Source: Bacillota bacterium
Lineage (GTDB): Bacteria > Bacillota > Bacilli > Alicyclobacillales > SLC66
Reading direction: 5' to 3'
DNA: 31,033 nt
NCBI GenBank assembly: GCA_021846145.1
Contig: JAJZCJ010000006.1
Span: forward strand, 1 to 31,033
Made by a program: the position numbers and the translations under genes. Shown here one piece after another: positions 24,152 to 31,033 of the stretch (position 1 is its first letter; every line of letters starts with the position of its first letter). Below the pieces are notes generated by a model. It was not told where the DNA came from and ran no database searches. It saw nothing but the letters and a program-made list of their open reading frames with translations.

Positions 24152-24364
24152 CTATTTTCCTGCCAATTGTTGCTCCGCCAATGCCACCAACTTGCGCGTC
24201 ATGTGCCCGCCAATTGTACCGGTATCTCTAGTAGTCATATTACCCCAGTATCCGTCTGTTGGAACTTGGATACCAAGCTCCTGTGCGACTTCGTACTTGA
24301 ATTGGTCAAGTGCTCGCGTAGCTTGAGGGATGAGTGGGGTATTGCTGTGTTGACCGGTTGCCAT
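24152..24364 (-). CDS. Alpha/beta-type small acid-soluble spore protein (SASP)
   Basis: Seventy residues that coat and protect spore DNA. Both conserved blocks are present: ALDQFKYEVAQELG, which contains the germination-protease (GPR) cleavage region around YEVAQE, and GNMTTRDTGTIGGHMTRKLV with the GG turn. The length is the family norm. AGGAGG lies 7 bases before the ATG. A sigma-G promoter 32 bases upstream fits forespore expression. Confidence 0.93.
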   Translation of the reverse strand: MATGQHSNTPLIPQATRALDQFKYEVAQELGIQVPTDGYWGNMTTRDTGTIGGHMTRKLVALAEQQLAGK

Positions 24365-24395
24365 AAATATTCCTCCTTCATGATTTATTAACAGT

Positions 24396-24425
24396 TAGTA
24401 TGTGGGTGAAAGAGGAGAATATACA
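24396..24425 (-). promoter_or_regulatory. Sigma-G promoter of the SASP gene
   Basis: On the minus strand TGTATA (24420-24425), a 17-base spacer and CATACTA (24396-24402) match the sigma-G consensus almost perfectly at the right distance from the start codon. Confidence 0.8.
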
Positions 24426-24511
24426 GATGTTTGTGCTATCCACACCATTTGTGAATGAAATGACACTTTTCACAATATTGCACTATGCGAAATGGAGTGT
24501 TGGTGATAGTT

Positions 24512-24520
24512 TGGTATAAT
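24512..24520 (+). promoter_or_regulatory. Extended -10 promoter before the riboswitch
   Basis: TGGTATAAT contains a perfect sigma-A -10 (TATAAT, 24515-24520) with the extended TGN element. No good -35 lies 17 bases upstream, which is normal for extended -10 promoters. RNA would start near 24527 and include the c-di-GMP aptamer. Confidence 0.65.
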
Positions 24521-24577
24521 TTACAGATTGACTTGAAGGATTAAATTTTATATCATATAGTCAGTAAAAAAGTCAAG

Positions 24578-24660
24578 CGACAATAGCAAACCCATTGAAA
24601 AGTGGGGACGCAAAGTTCCAGACCTAAGGCCGATGGCTATGGTGGCTGAACCGCCGAAAG
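24578..24660 (+). promoter_or_regulatory. Cyclic-di-GMP-I (GEMM) riboswitch
   Basis: The conserved GEMM-I landmarks are present in order: GCAAACC at 24586, a short hairpin of CATT/AGTG with a GAAA-type loop, GGGACGCAAAG at 24604-24614, CCTAAGG at 24623, and the GCTATGGTGGCTGAACCGCC closing region. It lies in the 5' leader of a gene for a secreted protein (start 24715), a common target since these riboswitches often control adhesins. A possible short terminator (GCC GAAA GGGC then TTATTTTT, 24653-24672) follows, suggesting transcriptional control. Confidence 0.88.
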
Positions 24661-24714
24661 GGCTTATTTTTGTATTCGTAAATATGTCGAGAAATTTTGG
24701 AAGGATGATGGTAG

Positions 24715-25509
24715 ATGTTAAAAAAAAGCATATCCACGCTTACGGGAGTGCTTGTAATGATCTCGTTAACTGCGTCGGCCTTTGCGGATACGCAATCGAC
24801 CGTCAATGTGAATGCGACAATTACACAGGCAACTCAGGCAATTCAAGCGGCGCAGCAAGCGGAACAGACTGAGGAAGCTGCATATCAAGCGCTGCTGAAA
24901 GATGCGGGATCAGTATTGACGACGACATCTAGTGCAAATGGCAATGTTTTGTCCACAAATGCAAAACTAGAAATTAACATTTTACAAACGGATCTTGCTG
25001 CTATCTCTAGTGCGACGACTGTTAGCGAGGCAAAAACCGCAGTAAATAAGTTGCAAAAAGACACGGAGAAAGTGAAAGAATTGCTTGGTAATCAGGGAGG
25101 AAAGCACGGAGATGGCGGCAATGAACAACAGCATTCGCTGAAGAATGTGATTTCAGATAGCCAAAAATCTACGAAAAAGTTTGTCTCTGATCTTGAGCAA
25201 CAGGTATCCAAAATTCAGTCAACAATTACTTCATTAACAAAGTCTGCATCGACAGAGCAGACTAAACAATTGGCCAAGGAAACCAAAAAGTTGGATAAGA
25301 CAATAAGTAAATTGGAAAGTAAATTTGCAAAATGGGATAGCAAAATTAAATCATTTTTGAGTAGTTTGTCGTCTGGAACGCAAGGCAATTCAACACAACA
25401 AACAAACACACCACCAGCACCTCCGTTACCGCCTTCTACCAATGGTTCTACAGGCACGAGTTCGACGGGATCATCATCGACACCGCCAGCTCCACCCTCA
25501 GCACCCTAA
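24715..25509 (+). CDS. Secreted coiled-coil protein with Pro-rich tail under c-di-GMP control
   Basis: A 264-residue protein with a Sec signal peptide (MLKKS start, cleavage near SAFA-DT at about residue 25). The mature part is helical and Lys/Gln/Ser-rich (LQKDTEKVKELL, TKKLDKTISKLESKFAKWDSK), probably coiled coil. The tail is Ser/Thr/Gly-rich with two PPAPP blocks. AAGGATGATGG precedes the ATG. It sits under the c-di-GMP-I riboswitch and 20 bases before a second secreted protein gene. A biofilm or surface matrix role is inferred from the riboswitch; no domain is recognised. Confidence 0.7.
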   Translation: MLKKSISTLTGVLVMISLTASAFADTQSTVNVNATITQATQAIQAAQQAEQTEEAAYQALLKDAGSVLTTTSSANGNVLSTNAKLEINILQTDLAAISSATTVSEAKTAVNKLQKDTEKVKELLGNQGGKHGDGGNEQQHSLKNVISDSQKSTKKFVSDLEQQVSKIQSTITSLTKSASTEQTKQLAKETKKLDKTISKLESKFAKWDSKIKSFLSSLSSGTQGNSTQQTNTPPAPPLPPSTNGSTGTSSTGSSSTPPAPPSAP

Positions 25510-25529
25510 ATAATAAGGAGGAAAATTCC

Positions 25530-26210
25530 ATGAAATCTAAAATTAAACTAATTGCTGCATCTGTTGTTACTACGGTTGGTTTGCTTGGCTTGACTGCTGT
25601 TTCCGCTTTTGCTGACGATAATGGTGGGGATAGCGGATCAATGCAAAATAATTGGAATTGGATGAGTAACGGCAATGGTTGGGGTAACGGATGGGGTAAT
25701 GGATATAACGGAAATGGTTGGGGGTTGCCACCTCAGCAAACTGTCACAGGTAGCGTTTATGGTACTACGGGAGCACCTGTTACCGTAACGTTAACTGCTG
25801 GTTGGAATCTTGTGGATGCTAATGTCGCGAAGGTTTCACATGCTGCGGTGACAGATTTTTGGAATGGTACTTCTTATCAACCAGACGCTATAGATGCAGG
25901 ACACGGAATCTGGGTATACGTGCAAAGTTCACAAACCATCAATTTGCCACCTAATTTTACTAATGACTACACCATCCAAGCAAGTGCTGGCGGATGGACG
26001 ATGATTGGCAATCCATTTTCCACTGTTGAAACGGTGACGTTGCAAACGGGGGATACAGCGTATACGTATGATCCTGCATCTAATCAGTATAGTGCAGCGC
26101 AAACAGGCACGCTTACACTTCAACCTGGTCAAGGGACGTGGCTCGAATCAGTGGCTGGAGGCACCTATACGATTGGTATGACACCGCCTGCACCGCCTAG
26201 TACTAATTGA
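25530..26210 (+). CDS. Secreted Trp/Asn/Gly-rich protein, likely cotranscribed
   Basis: A 226-residue protein with a signal peptide (MKSKIKLIAAS, cleavage near AFA-DD at about residue 28). The mature N-terminus is a low-complexity NNWNW/NGNGWGNG tract. A beta-rich part follows with two units beginning LTAGWNLVDANVA and ASAGGWTMIGNPF, each about 60 residues, perhaps an internal repeat. It ends TPPAPPS, the motif also at the end of the upstream protein. AAGGAGG lies 9 bases before the ATG. Shared operon, export and motif suggest the two proteins act together at the surface. Confidence 0.7.
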   Translation: MKSKIKLIAASVVTTVGLLGLTAVSAFADDNGGDSGSMQNNWNWMSNGNGWGNGWGNGYNGNGWGLPPQQTVTGSVYGTTGAPVTVTLTAGWNLVDANVAKVSHAAVTDFWNGTSYQPDAIDAGHGIWVYVQSSQTINLPPNFTNDYTIQASAGGWTMIGNPFSTVETVTLQTGDTAYTYDPASNQYSAAQTGTLTLQPGQGTWLESVAGGTYTIGMTPPAPPSTN

Positions 26211-26254
26211 GTCAAACAATGCAATGCGATCTAGCGAAAGATTGTATAAAATAA

Positions 26255-26297
26255 AAATGCCCTCATTCTCTACATGCAGGGCATTTTTATTTTTTTA
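26255..26297 (+). terminator. Intrinsic terminator of the riboswitch operon
   Basis: AAAATGCCCT (26255-26264) pairs with AGGGCATTTT (26278-26287), followed by a long T-rich tract. It is the clearest classical terminator in the window. Confidence 0.9.
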
Positions 26298-26397
26298 AAA
26301 CGCATTTCTGATGCGTAAAAATATTTTATACTAGGGTTTAGTATTGTAGCTTGACCACGACGAAAATTTCATCTGCAATATATTGGAGGGTAATAAC

Positions 26398-27000
26398 ATG
26401 TACATACCAAAATCATTTGAAATGCACGATGTGAATGAAATCAGAGAATTTATCAACGCGAATAGTTTTGGAATCTTAATGAGCACAGTAAAGGAACGCC
26501 CATTAGCAACACATCTGCCATTTCTTTTTGATGTCGAACAAAATAGTCTATTTGCCCACATGGCCATCGCAAATCCTCACTGGCAAGATCTAAATGGGCA
26601 ATTAGTCATGGTTGTTTTTACGGGTCCACACGCGTATATTTCGCCTTCTTGGTACGAGGTTCCTGACGCTGTGCCAACGTGGAATTACATGGCGGTTCAT
26701 GTGTATGGAAAATGTTCTGTAATTGACGACGAGGAGGAATTAACAGGTCTGCTAAATAAGATGGTGCGATTTTTCGAAGCTGACTCACAACTACCGTCCC
26801 AAGTGGACGAATCTTTTTTTCGGAACATGATGAAAGCAATAATTGGTGTTCGAATTGACATCCAAAGCATAGAAGGTGCAGCAAAACTAAGCCAGAATAA
26901 ATCCGCGAAAATTCAACAGAGAGTGATTGCGAATTTACGTCAAATGGAGGACGCGGGGGCTCAAGCTGTAGCTCAGTTAATGCAGGATCGATTGTTGTGA
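26398..27000 (+). CDS. PaiB-type FMN-binding negative transcriptional regulator
   Basis: A 200-residue protein with a split-barrel flavin-binding fold. Family strings are MYIPKSFEM at the start, LATHLPFLFD, AIANPHW and the GPHAYISPSWYE...VPTWNYMAVHVYG block. PaiB proteins were described as repressors of sporulation and protease genes in Bacillus, though the molecular role is uncertain. ATG 26398 has GGAGGG 7 bases upstream and gives the canonical start. The gene ends head to tail against the chemotaxis receptor gene with no gap. Confidence 0.9.
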   Translation: MYIPKSFEMHDVNEIREFINANSFGILMSTVKERPLATHLPFLFDVEQNSLFAHMAIANPHWQDLNGQLVMVVFTGPHAYISPSWYEVPDAVPTWNYMAVHVYGKCSVIDDEEELTGLLNKMVRFFEADSQLPSQVDESFFRNMMKAIIGVRIDIQSIEGAAKLSQNKSAKIQQRVIANLRQMEDAGAQAVAQLMQDRLL

Positions 27001-28725
27001 TCAAACATTCTTTTCTCCTACATCAAATTTTAATGCATGAGACTGTAGCCTCTCTGCATATTGTTTTAACGTCACACTTGCCGCCGACATTTCTTCAGTC
27101 GCGGCATTCTGTTCTTGTGCAGTGGCTGAAACATTGGTAATTTCATTGGCCACTTGTTGAGACAGTTCAGTCATATGAAACGCCGATTGATTCAATGAGT
27201 TCACATTATCAGTCATTAGGTTTGTCGCGTTCATGACATCTTCAATATGTTCAGAAACGGTTAACACCGATTTGGATATTTCTGCAAACACTTGATTCAC
27301 CAATTGCATAGCAGAGACGCCGCTGTTGACCTGTTGTTTTTCGTTATTAGCAGATTGAACAGAGTCACTCATGTCGTGTTGAATCTCTTCAATCAGCGAA
27401 GAGATTTGTGACGAGGCACTGCGGGTTTCTTCCGCCAATTTCCTGACTTCTTCAGCTACTACTGCAAACCCTTTCCCATGTTCACCAGCCCGAGCCGCCT
27501 CAATGGCAGCATTTAATGCAAGTAAATTAGTCTGTTCAGCGATCTCCTTAATTAATTTTATAATTTCACCTATCGATTGGGATCGTTCACTTAATCGTTC
27601 AATTCGAGAATAGTTCAAGTCCACGTTCGTCCGGATATCATTCATTTGACCAATGGCATCGCCTACAATGGTATCTCCACGATCCTTTTGAACAACTAGT
27701 TGTTGTACTAAGTGATGCGTTTGACTGGCGGTGGTTGATACTTGTTGGATGACCTGTAGCATTTGTGACACTGATTGTTGCATGGTGGATGCCTGCTGGT
27801 TTTGCTGGTCAGCCACTTCTGTTACTTGCATGGCCGATTCGGCTAAATTCGTGGCAGAAACAGCGACCTGATCAGTGGTGAGGTGCATCTCATTGGATGT
27901 CGTTTGCAAATGATTGGAGGCTTGTTGTAAATCTCGAATTAAATCGGAAATAGCATCTTGCATCTGAAAAAACGCAGTAATTAATTCGCCAGTTTCGTCA
28001 TTACTGATCAAAAGAGCTTGTTTATTGTTAAAATTCCCCTTCGCCATATTGTTGGCCAAATTCAACGCATTCCTAATGTTTTTTGTAATTCGTGTAGACA
28101 ACCATAATCCCAATGCAATAGCCACGAGAGCCGCGATAATGGTACCAATTACGCCAATCAATTTTGCAAATGCAATATGGGAGAGGAATTGAGCATTAGA
28201 TATTTCCTGTTGTTGTGTGATTACAGTAGAAAAGTTCGTCAGAGCATTCGTCGTAGCAGTTAACGGGACTTTTGCATACAGAGCTTGAGCGTGCAGTTTT
28301 TGGGCAGTATTAAAAAAGTCTGTCAGATTTACAAAAGTCACCATCACATAAGTGGACCAAGCATTTTCAAATGCGTTTAAATCACTTGTATAGGCTTTTT
28401 TGGTAGTGGGAGGGAGTGTGTTAATTAATTTTTGTAATGAGCTTTCCATCGTGCCTATTTGTTTTAGCGAACTTTCATATTCCGCATAGTAGGTTTGTTG
28501 TTGATTGGTAGTGCTTAGAAGGTAGCGGGCACCTATATCGTCTGTCCAAATCGCCTTGGCATTTAATGCATTAATTTGAGTCAACAAATTATTATTTGTA
28601 CTTATGACACTTTCACTTAAATTAATCGAGGCGTTATTTTCACTTATCTGAATAACGATAGTAACAATAAATATAATAATTACAAATACAAAAGAAATTA
28701 ATAGTTTTGAACGTATCGTTTTCAT
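27001..28725 (-). CDS. Methyl-accepting chemotaxis protein
   Basis: A 574-residue transducer. It has a membrane helix at about 8-28, an extracellular four-helix-bundle-like sensor of about 150 residues, a second membrane helix near 185-207 and a HAMP domain. A long coiled signalling domain follows, with the conserved hairpin tip [22 protein letters not shown]...[14 protein letters not shown], which contacts CheA/CheW. The sensor is not a Cache domain and its ligand is unknown. GAGGAG precedes ATG 28725. Its stop codon abuts that of the PaiB gene, so the two genes share no room for a terminator. Confidence 0.95.
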   Translation of the reverse strand: MKTIRSKLLISFVFVIIIFIVTIVIQISENNASINLSESVISTNNNLLTQINALNAKAIWTDDIGARYLLSTTNQQQTYYAEYESSLKQIGTMESSLQKLINTLPPTTKKAYTSDLNAFENAWSTYVMVTFVNLTDFFNTAQKLHAQALYAKVPLTATTNALTNFSTVITQQQEISNAQFLSHIAFAKLIGVIGTIIAALVAIALGLWLSTRITKNIRNALNLANNMAKGNFNNKQALLISNDETGELITAFFQMQDAISDLIRDLQQASNHLQTTSNEMHLTTDQVAVSATNLAESAMQVTEVADQQNQQASTMQQSVSQMLQVIQQVSTTASQTHHLVQQLVVQKDRGDTIVGDAIGQMNDIRTNVDLNYSRIERLSERSQSIGEIIKLIKEIAEQTNLLALNAAIEAARAGEHGKGFAVVAEEVRKLAEETRSASSQISSLIEEIQHDMSDSVQSANNEKQQVNSGVSAMQLVNQVFAEISKSVLTVSEHIEDVMNATNLMTDNVNSLNQSAFHMTELSQQVANEITNVSATAQEQNAATEEMSAASVTLKQYAERLQSHALKFDVGEKNV

Positions 28726-28970
28726 CAGTATGCTCCTCGTTTTATAATCTCTAAACTTTTAATAGATTATCACGAATGGTGTGCTAACTACAATCACTTA
28801 TCAACTAATGTCGAAAATGCACGGTGAAATGCTCTTGATTTTCATCACTTTTTAATGTCCATGATGGATACTTCTTCTTGTAAAGATGATCTTTCAAGGG
28901 GGGGAGGATCTAACAGTTAGTTCTGAACAGTGTGATTAGGTAACAATGTATCAGGAAGGAAGAGTTATCG

Positions 28971-29840
28971 GTGAGGTTAGGAAAGTGGCTTGTGAGGATC
29001 TGCACCGTCGGTTTGATCGCCAGTTCAATGCATTTTGGCGTGGCCTCAGCTGCAACCGATAATAATGCAGGATTTATTGCAGCATATGAGCATAATGCAC
29101 AAATAGAAGTGACACTGACTACACAACAATTGAATTCTAGTCTCGTTTCCAAACTTAATTCACAGGTTTCCGCATTGTATCAAATGGAAGTGCAAATGGA
29201 TGCCATGGTGGAAGGAGACGTACAGCCAGGTGCTGCTGCGCTGAGTGTGAAATTACTGCAAGAACTAACTAGCGTGACCACTACGGTTAGCACTTTGCAA
29301 CAATCGATTCAGACCACTAAAAAGGGTAGTAAAGATGATGCGAACAACCAATCATTACGGGCAGTATCTGAAGATCTGTGGATGATTCGGGGGAACCTTA
29401 AGCAATTGTCTGGTGGTTTATCAAACACTACCGCCAGTTTTTCGGCCAATAACGTCTACTTTTTACAAAAAATAATTTTTGCAATGCAGCATGAAATGAT
29501 TGACCTGACTAGTTATTTGGTGAATGTTGCTAGTCCTACATCAAGTCCAGCAAAAGCTGCTAATATCAGCGGGATTTCCTATGATATGGTGAATGTGACT
29601 CCAGCTACCCAAACGATAAGGGATATGGTTATTGCATTGCCTTTGGTTACTGATGCCAATAGTAATATCATTTCAGCTGCGGGCACGTATAGTTTGACGG
29701 GTCCGAAAGGAGCGCAAGGTGTCTCCATAAGTTCAGCGTCGGGACTCATTTCTATCAAGCCCAATGCAAGTCTTGGTGATTATTTTGTAGTGTACTCCAA
29801 TAGTGGTGCCTATGAAACAATTACTATTCACATCTTATAA
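28971..29840 (+). CDS. Secreted protein of unknown function
   Basis: A 289-residue protein from GTG 28971 (GGAAGGA upstream) with a signal peptide (VRICTVGLIASSMHFGVASA). Residues about 30-190 are helical and Gln/Ser/Thr-rich, and the last 90 residues look beta-rich and Ig-like (GTYSLTGPKGAQGVSISSASGLISIKPNASLGDYFVVY), resembling cadherin-like or putative Ig repeats. It precedes the two-component system genes and may be sensed or controlled by them. The family is not recognised. Confidence 0.65.
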   Translation: MRLGKWLVRICTVGLIASSMHFGVASAATDNNAGFIAAYEHNAQIEVTLTTQQLNSSLVSKLNSQVSALYQMEVQMDAMVEGDVQPGAAALSVKLLQELTSVTTTVSTLQQSIQTTKKGSKDDANNQSLRAVSEDLWMIRGNLKQLSGGLSNTTASFSANNVYFLQKIIFAMQHEMIDLTSYLVNVASPTSSPAKAANISGISYDMVNVTPATQTIRDMVIALPLVTDANSNIISAAGTYSLTGPKGAQGVSISSASGLISIKPNASLGDYFVVYSNSGAYETITIHIL

Positions 29841-29901
29841 CAGAAATTCCACGTTTCGAAGATCAAATCTGGTTGGTTTACCGATGATCTCGAACCGGCT
29901 G

Positions 29902-29938
29902 GTCTCGGCAGTACCCCGCTGCGCGAGACTTATTTGTG
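29902..29938 (+). terminator. Strong hairpin before the response regulator gene
   Basis: GTCTCG-GCAG (29902-29911) pairs with CTGC-(G)-CGAGAC (29919-29929) with one bulged G, followed by TTATTTGTGTT. It can act as terminator for the secreted protein gene. It is also 38 bases before the response regulator start, so an operator or leader structure is an alternative. Confidence 0.6.
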
Positions 29939-29967
29939 TTATATTGGATAAGTGAGGAGGCTTTAGG

Positions 29968-30663
29968 ATGCGCATTTTAGTCGTTGACGATGAGAAGGAC
30001 CTTGTTAAAGCATTGAAACAATTGTTAACGGTAGAGAAATACACGGTGGATACGGCCTACGATGGTGAGAGTGGGTTAGATATGGCGAGAGGAAGTATTT
30101 ATGATGTGCTTGTTGTCGATGTAATGTTGCCTCGAATCTCGGGGTTTGAATTGGTGCAAACACTTAGGAACGAAGGCAATGTGACCCCTATTTTATTGCT
30201 AAGCGCGCGTGACGGGATTGATGATCGTGTGCAGGGATTGGATAGTGGTGCTGATGATTATTTGATTAAGCCGTTTAGCATAAAAGAACTGTTGGCTCGA
30301 GTTCGTGCGTTAGGAAGACGTAATGGCGATATTGTTGGTGTGCAGATGATTACAGTGGGAGATTTCGCTTTAGATTTAATGAATAGAACCTTGATGTTTA
30401 AGAAGGAAAATGTCACATTAACTCATAAGGAATTGCAACTTTTCGAGTTATTTATGAGAAATCCGGGGCAAGTACTAACTAAAGATGTGATATTTGATCG
30501 AATCTGGGGGTATGATTCAGAGGCTGACAGCAATGTGGTGGAGGCGTACATACATTTTTTACGTAAAAAATTAAATGCTTGTTTGAAACCCATATCACAA
30601 AAAAATCAGGATATAGGGATCCAAACGGTGAGGGGCATAGGTTATGTATTTAAGGGGGGTTAA
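29968..30663 (+). CDS. OmpR/PhoB-family response regulator
   Basis: A 231-residue transcription factor. In the receiver domain the acidic pair D7/D8, phosphoacceptor D51 (VVDVMLP), S79 and K101 (LIKPFS) are all present. The C-terminal half is a winged helix (LTHKELQLFELFMRNPGQVLTKDVIFDRIWGYD... VRGIGYVFKG). GAGGAGG lies about 8 bases before the ATG. The histidine kinase gene follows after two bases, so the pair is cotranscribed. Confidence 0.95.
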   Translation: MRILVVDDEKDLVKALKQLLTVEKYTVDTAYDGESGLDMARGSIYDVLVVDVMLPRISGFELVQTLRNEGNVTPILLLSARDGIDDRVQGLDSGADDYLIKPFSIKELLARVRALGRRNGDIVGVQMITVGDFALDLMNRTLMFKKENVTLTHKELQLFELFMRNPGQVLTKDVIFDRIWGYDSEADSNVVEAYIHFLRKKLNACLKPISQKNQDIGIQTVRGIGYVFKGG

Positions 30664-30665
30664 AT

Positions 30666-31033
30666 TTGTTTCAGCGAGTTAGGCTGCGACTGAGTGCGCT
30701 GCTGGTTTTGTTATTTCTCGCCTTGTATGCGCTAACTTCCTTTCTTATTTACAGCTTATCTGTGCAGTTAATGATCGGCAGTGTGGACTCGGTGATGGAA
30801 GATACCGCGCAACCTTTAGTAGAGGAAGTTTCTTCTTCTTTTAATCAAGGACAGTTTCCTGCTGAATTTGTTAAATTAACAAAATTATCTGCACTGTATC
30901 CTAAAGTATCGATCATTGTTCTCAGGGATGCATTAGGTGCGGTAATTGCTTCTACCAATCCCAAAATTAAAAACAATTTTCCTTATCAATTTTCTGAAAG
31001 CAAAAATTATCAAACTATTTACAATCAGCCTGC
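30666..31033 (+). CDS. Sensor histidine kinase, 3' end cut by window edge
   Basis: Only about 122 residues are visible: MFQRVRLRLSALLVLLFL with a membrane helix, then an extracellular sensor segment (VMEDTAQPLVEEVSSSF, LYPKVSIIVLRDALGAVIAST) as in CusS/ArlS-type kinases. The start is probably TTG 30666, with AAGGGGGG in the end of the regulator gene 8 bases before it. The HAMP and kinase domains should lie beyond the window. Identity is inferred from the layout and the adjacent regulator. Confidence 0.75.
   Translation, partial: MFQRVRLRLSALLVLLFLALYALTSFLIYSLSVQLMIGSVDSVMEDTAQPLVEEVSSSFNQGQFPAEFVKLTKLSALYPKVSIIVLRDALGAVIASTNPKIKNNFPYQFSESKNYQTIYNQP

Overview
The window looks like chromosome of a spore-forming Bacillota. 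It carries a GerA-type germination operon, an alpha/beta-type small acid-soluble spore protein with a near-consensus sigma-G promoter, strong AGGAGG-type ribosome binding sites and a cyclic-di-GMP-I riboswitch. Genus is not provable from this sequence; protein style resembles Alicyclobacillaceae-like acidophiles, which is a weak inference.

Region 1 (1 to about 11,902) reads as the right part of an integrated mobile element. A tight operon encodes a Tad/Flp-type pilus machine: SAF/CpaB-like protein (cut by the window edge), TadA/VirB11-type ATPase, TadB- and TadC-like membrane proteins, a small membrane protein, a prepilin peptidase and a large surface protein with Ig-like repeats. A 911-residue HerA/VirD4-like ATPase follows, then a 650-base non-coding tract with iteron-like direct repeats and inverted repeats, a possible ribbon-helix-helix protein, and an IS200/IS605-type element carrying only TnpB. 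The region ends at the detached 3' half of a tRNA-Gly(CCC) gene followed by its own terminator, which is the signature of site-specific integration into that tRNA.

Region 2 (about 11,990 to 15,600) is mostly debris. It holds a tyrosine-recombinase C-terminal stub immediately past the attachment site, a frameshifted HEPN-like gene, a fragment of a phage lytic transglycosylase, a broken phage-type gene with an internal stop and a deletion, and a 5'-truncated nitroreductase. One intact-looking secreted protein gene and a 30-codon basic peptide gene lie among them. The simplest reading is an older decayed prophage or element at the same tRNA.

Region 3 (about 15,700 to 24,500) is a sporulation and germination neighbourhood: a protein with an internal duplication, a four-gene ger operon in the order A-C-D-B, a gutted 2-hydroxyacyl-CoA dehydratase activator gene, an LEA-like small protein behind a possible sigma-G promoter, a phosphatase remnant, a Gly/Met-rich coat-like protein, an M23 peptidase, a GNAT acetyltransferase and the SASP.

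Region 4 (about 24,500 to the end) concerns surface and signalling. A c-di-GMP-I riboswitch leads into two secreted proteins sharing a Pro-rich C-terminal motif. A PaiB-type regulator, a methyl-accepting chemotaxis protein, another secreted protein and an OmpR-type response regulator with the start of its histidine kinase follow.

The best candidate for an undescribed system is the pairing of a Tad-type pilus with a HerA/VirD4-type DNA-motor ATPase on a tRNA-integrated element, which could be a DNA-transfer apparatus. This is inference: no relaxase, VirB4 or intact integrase is visible in the window.
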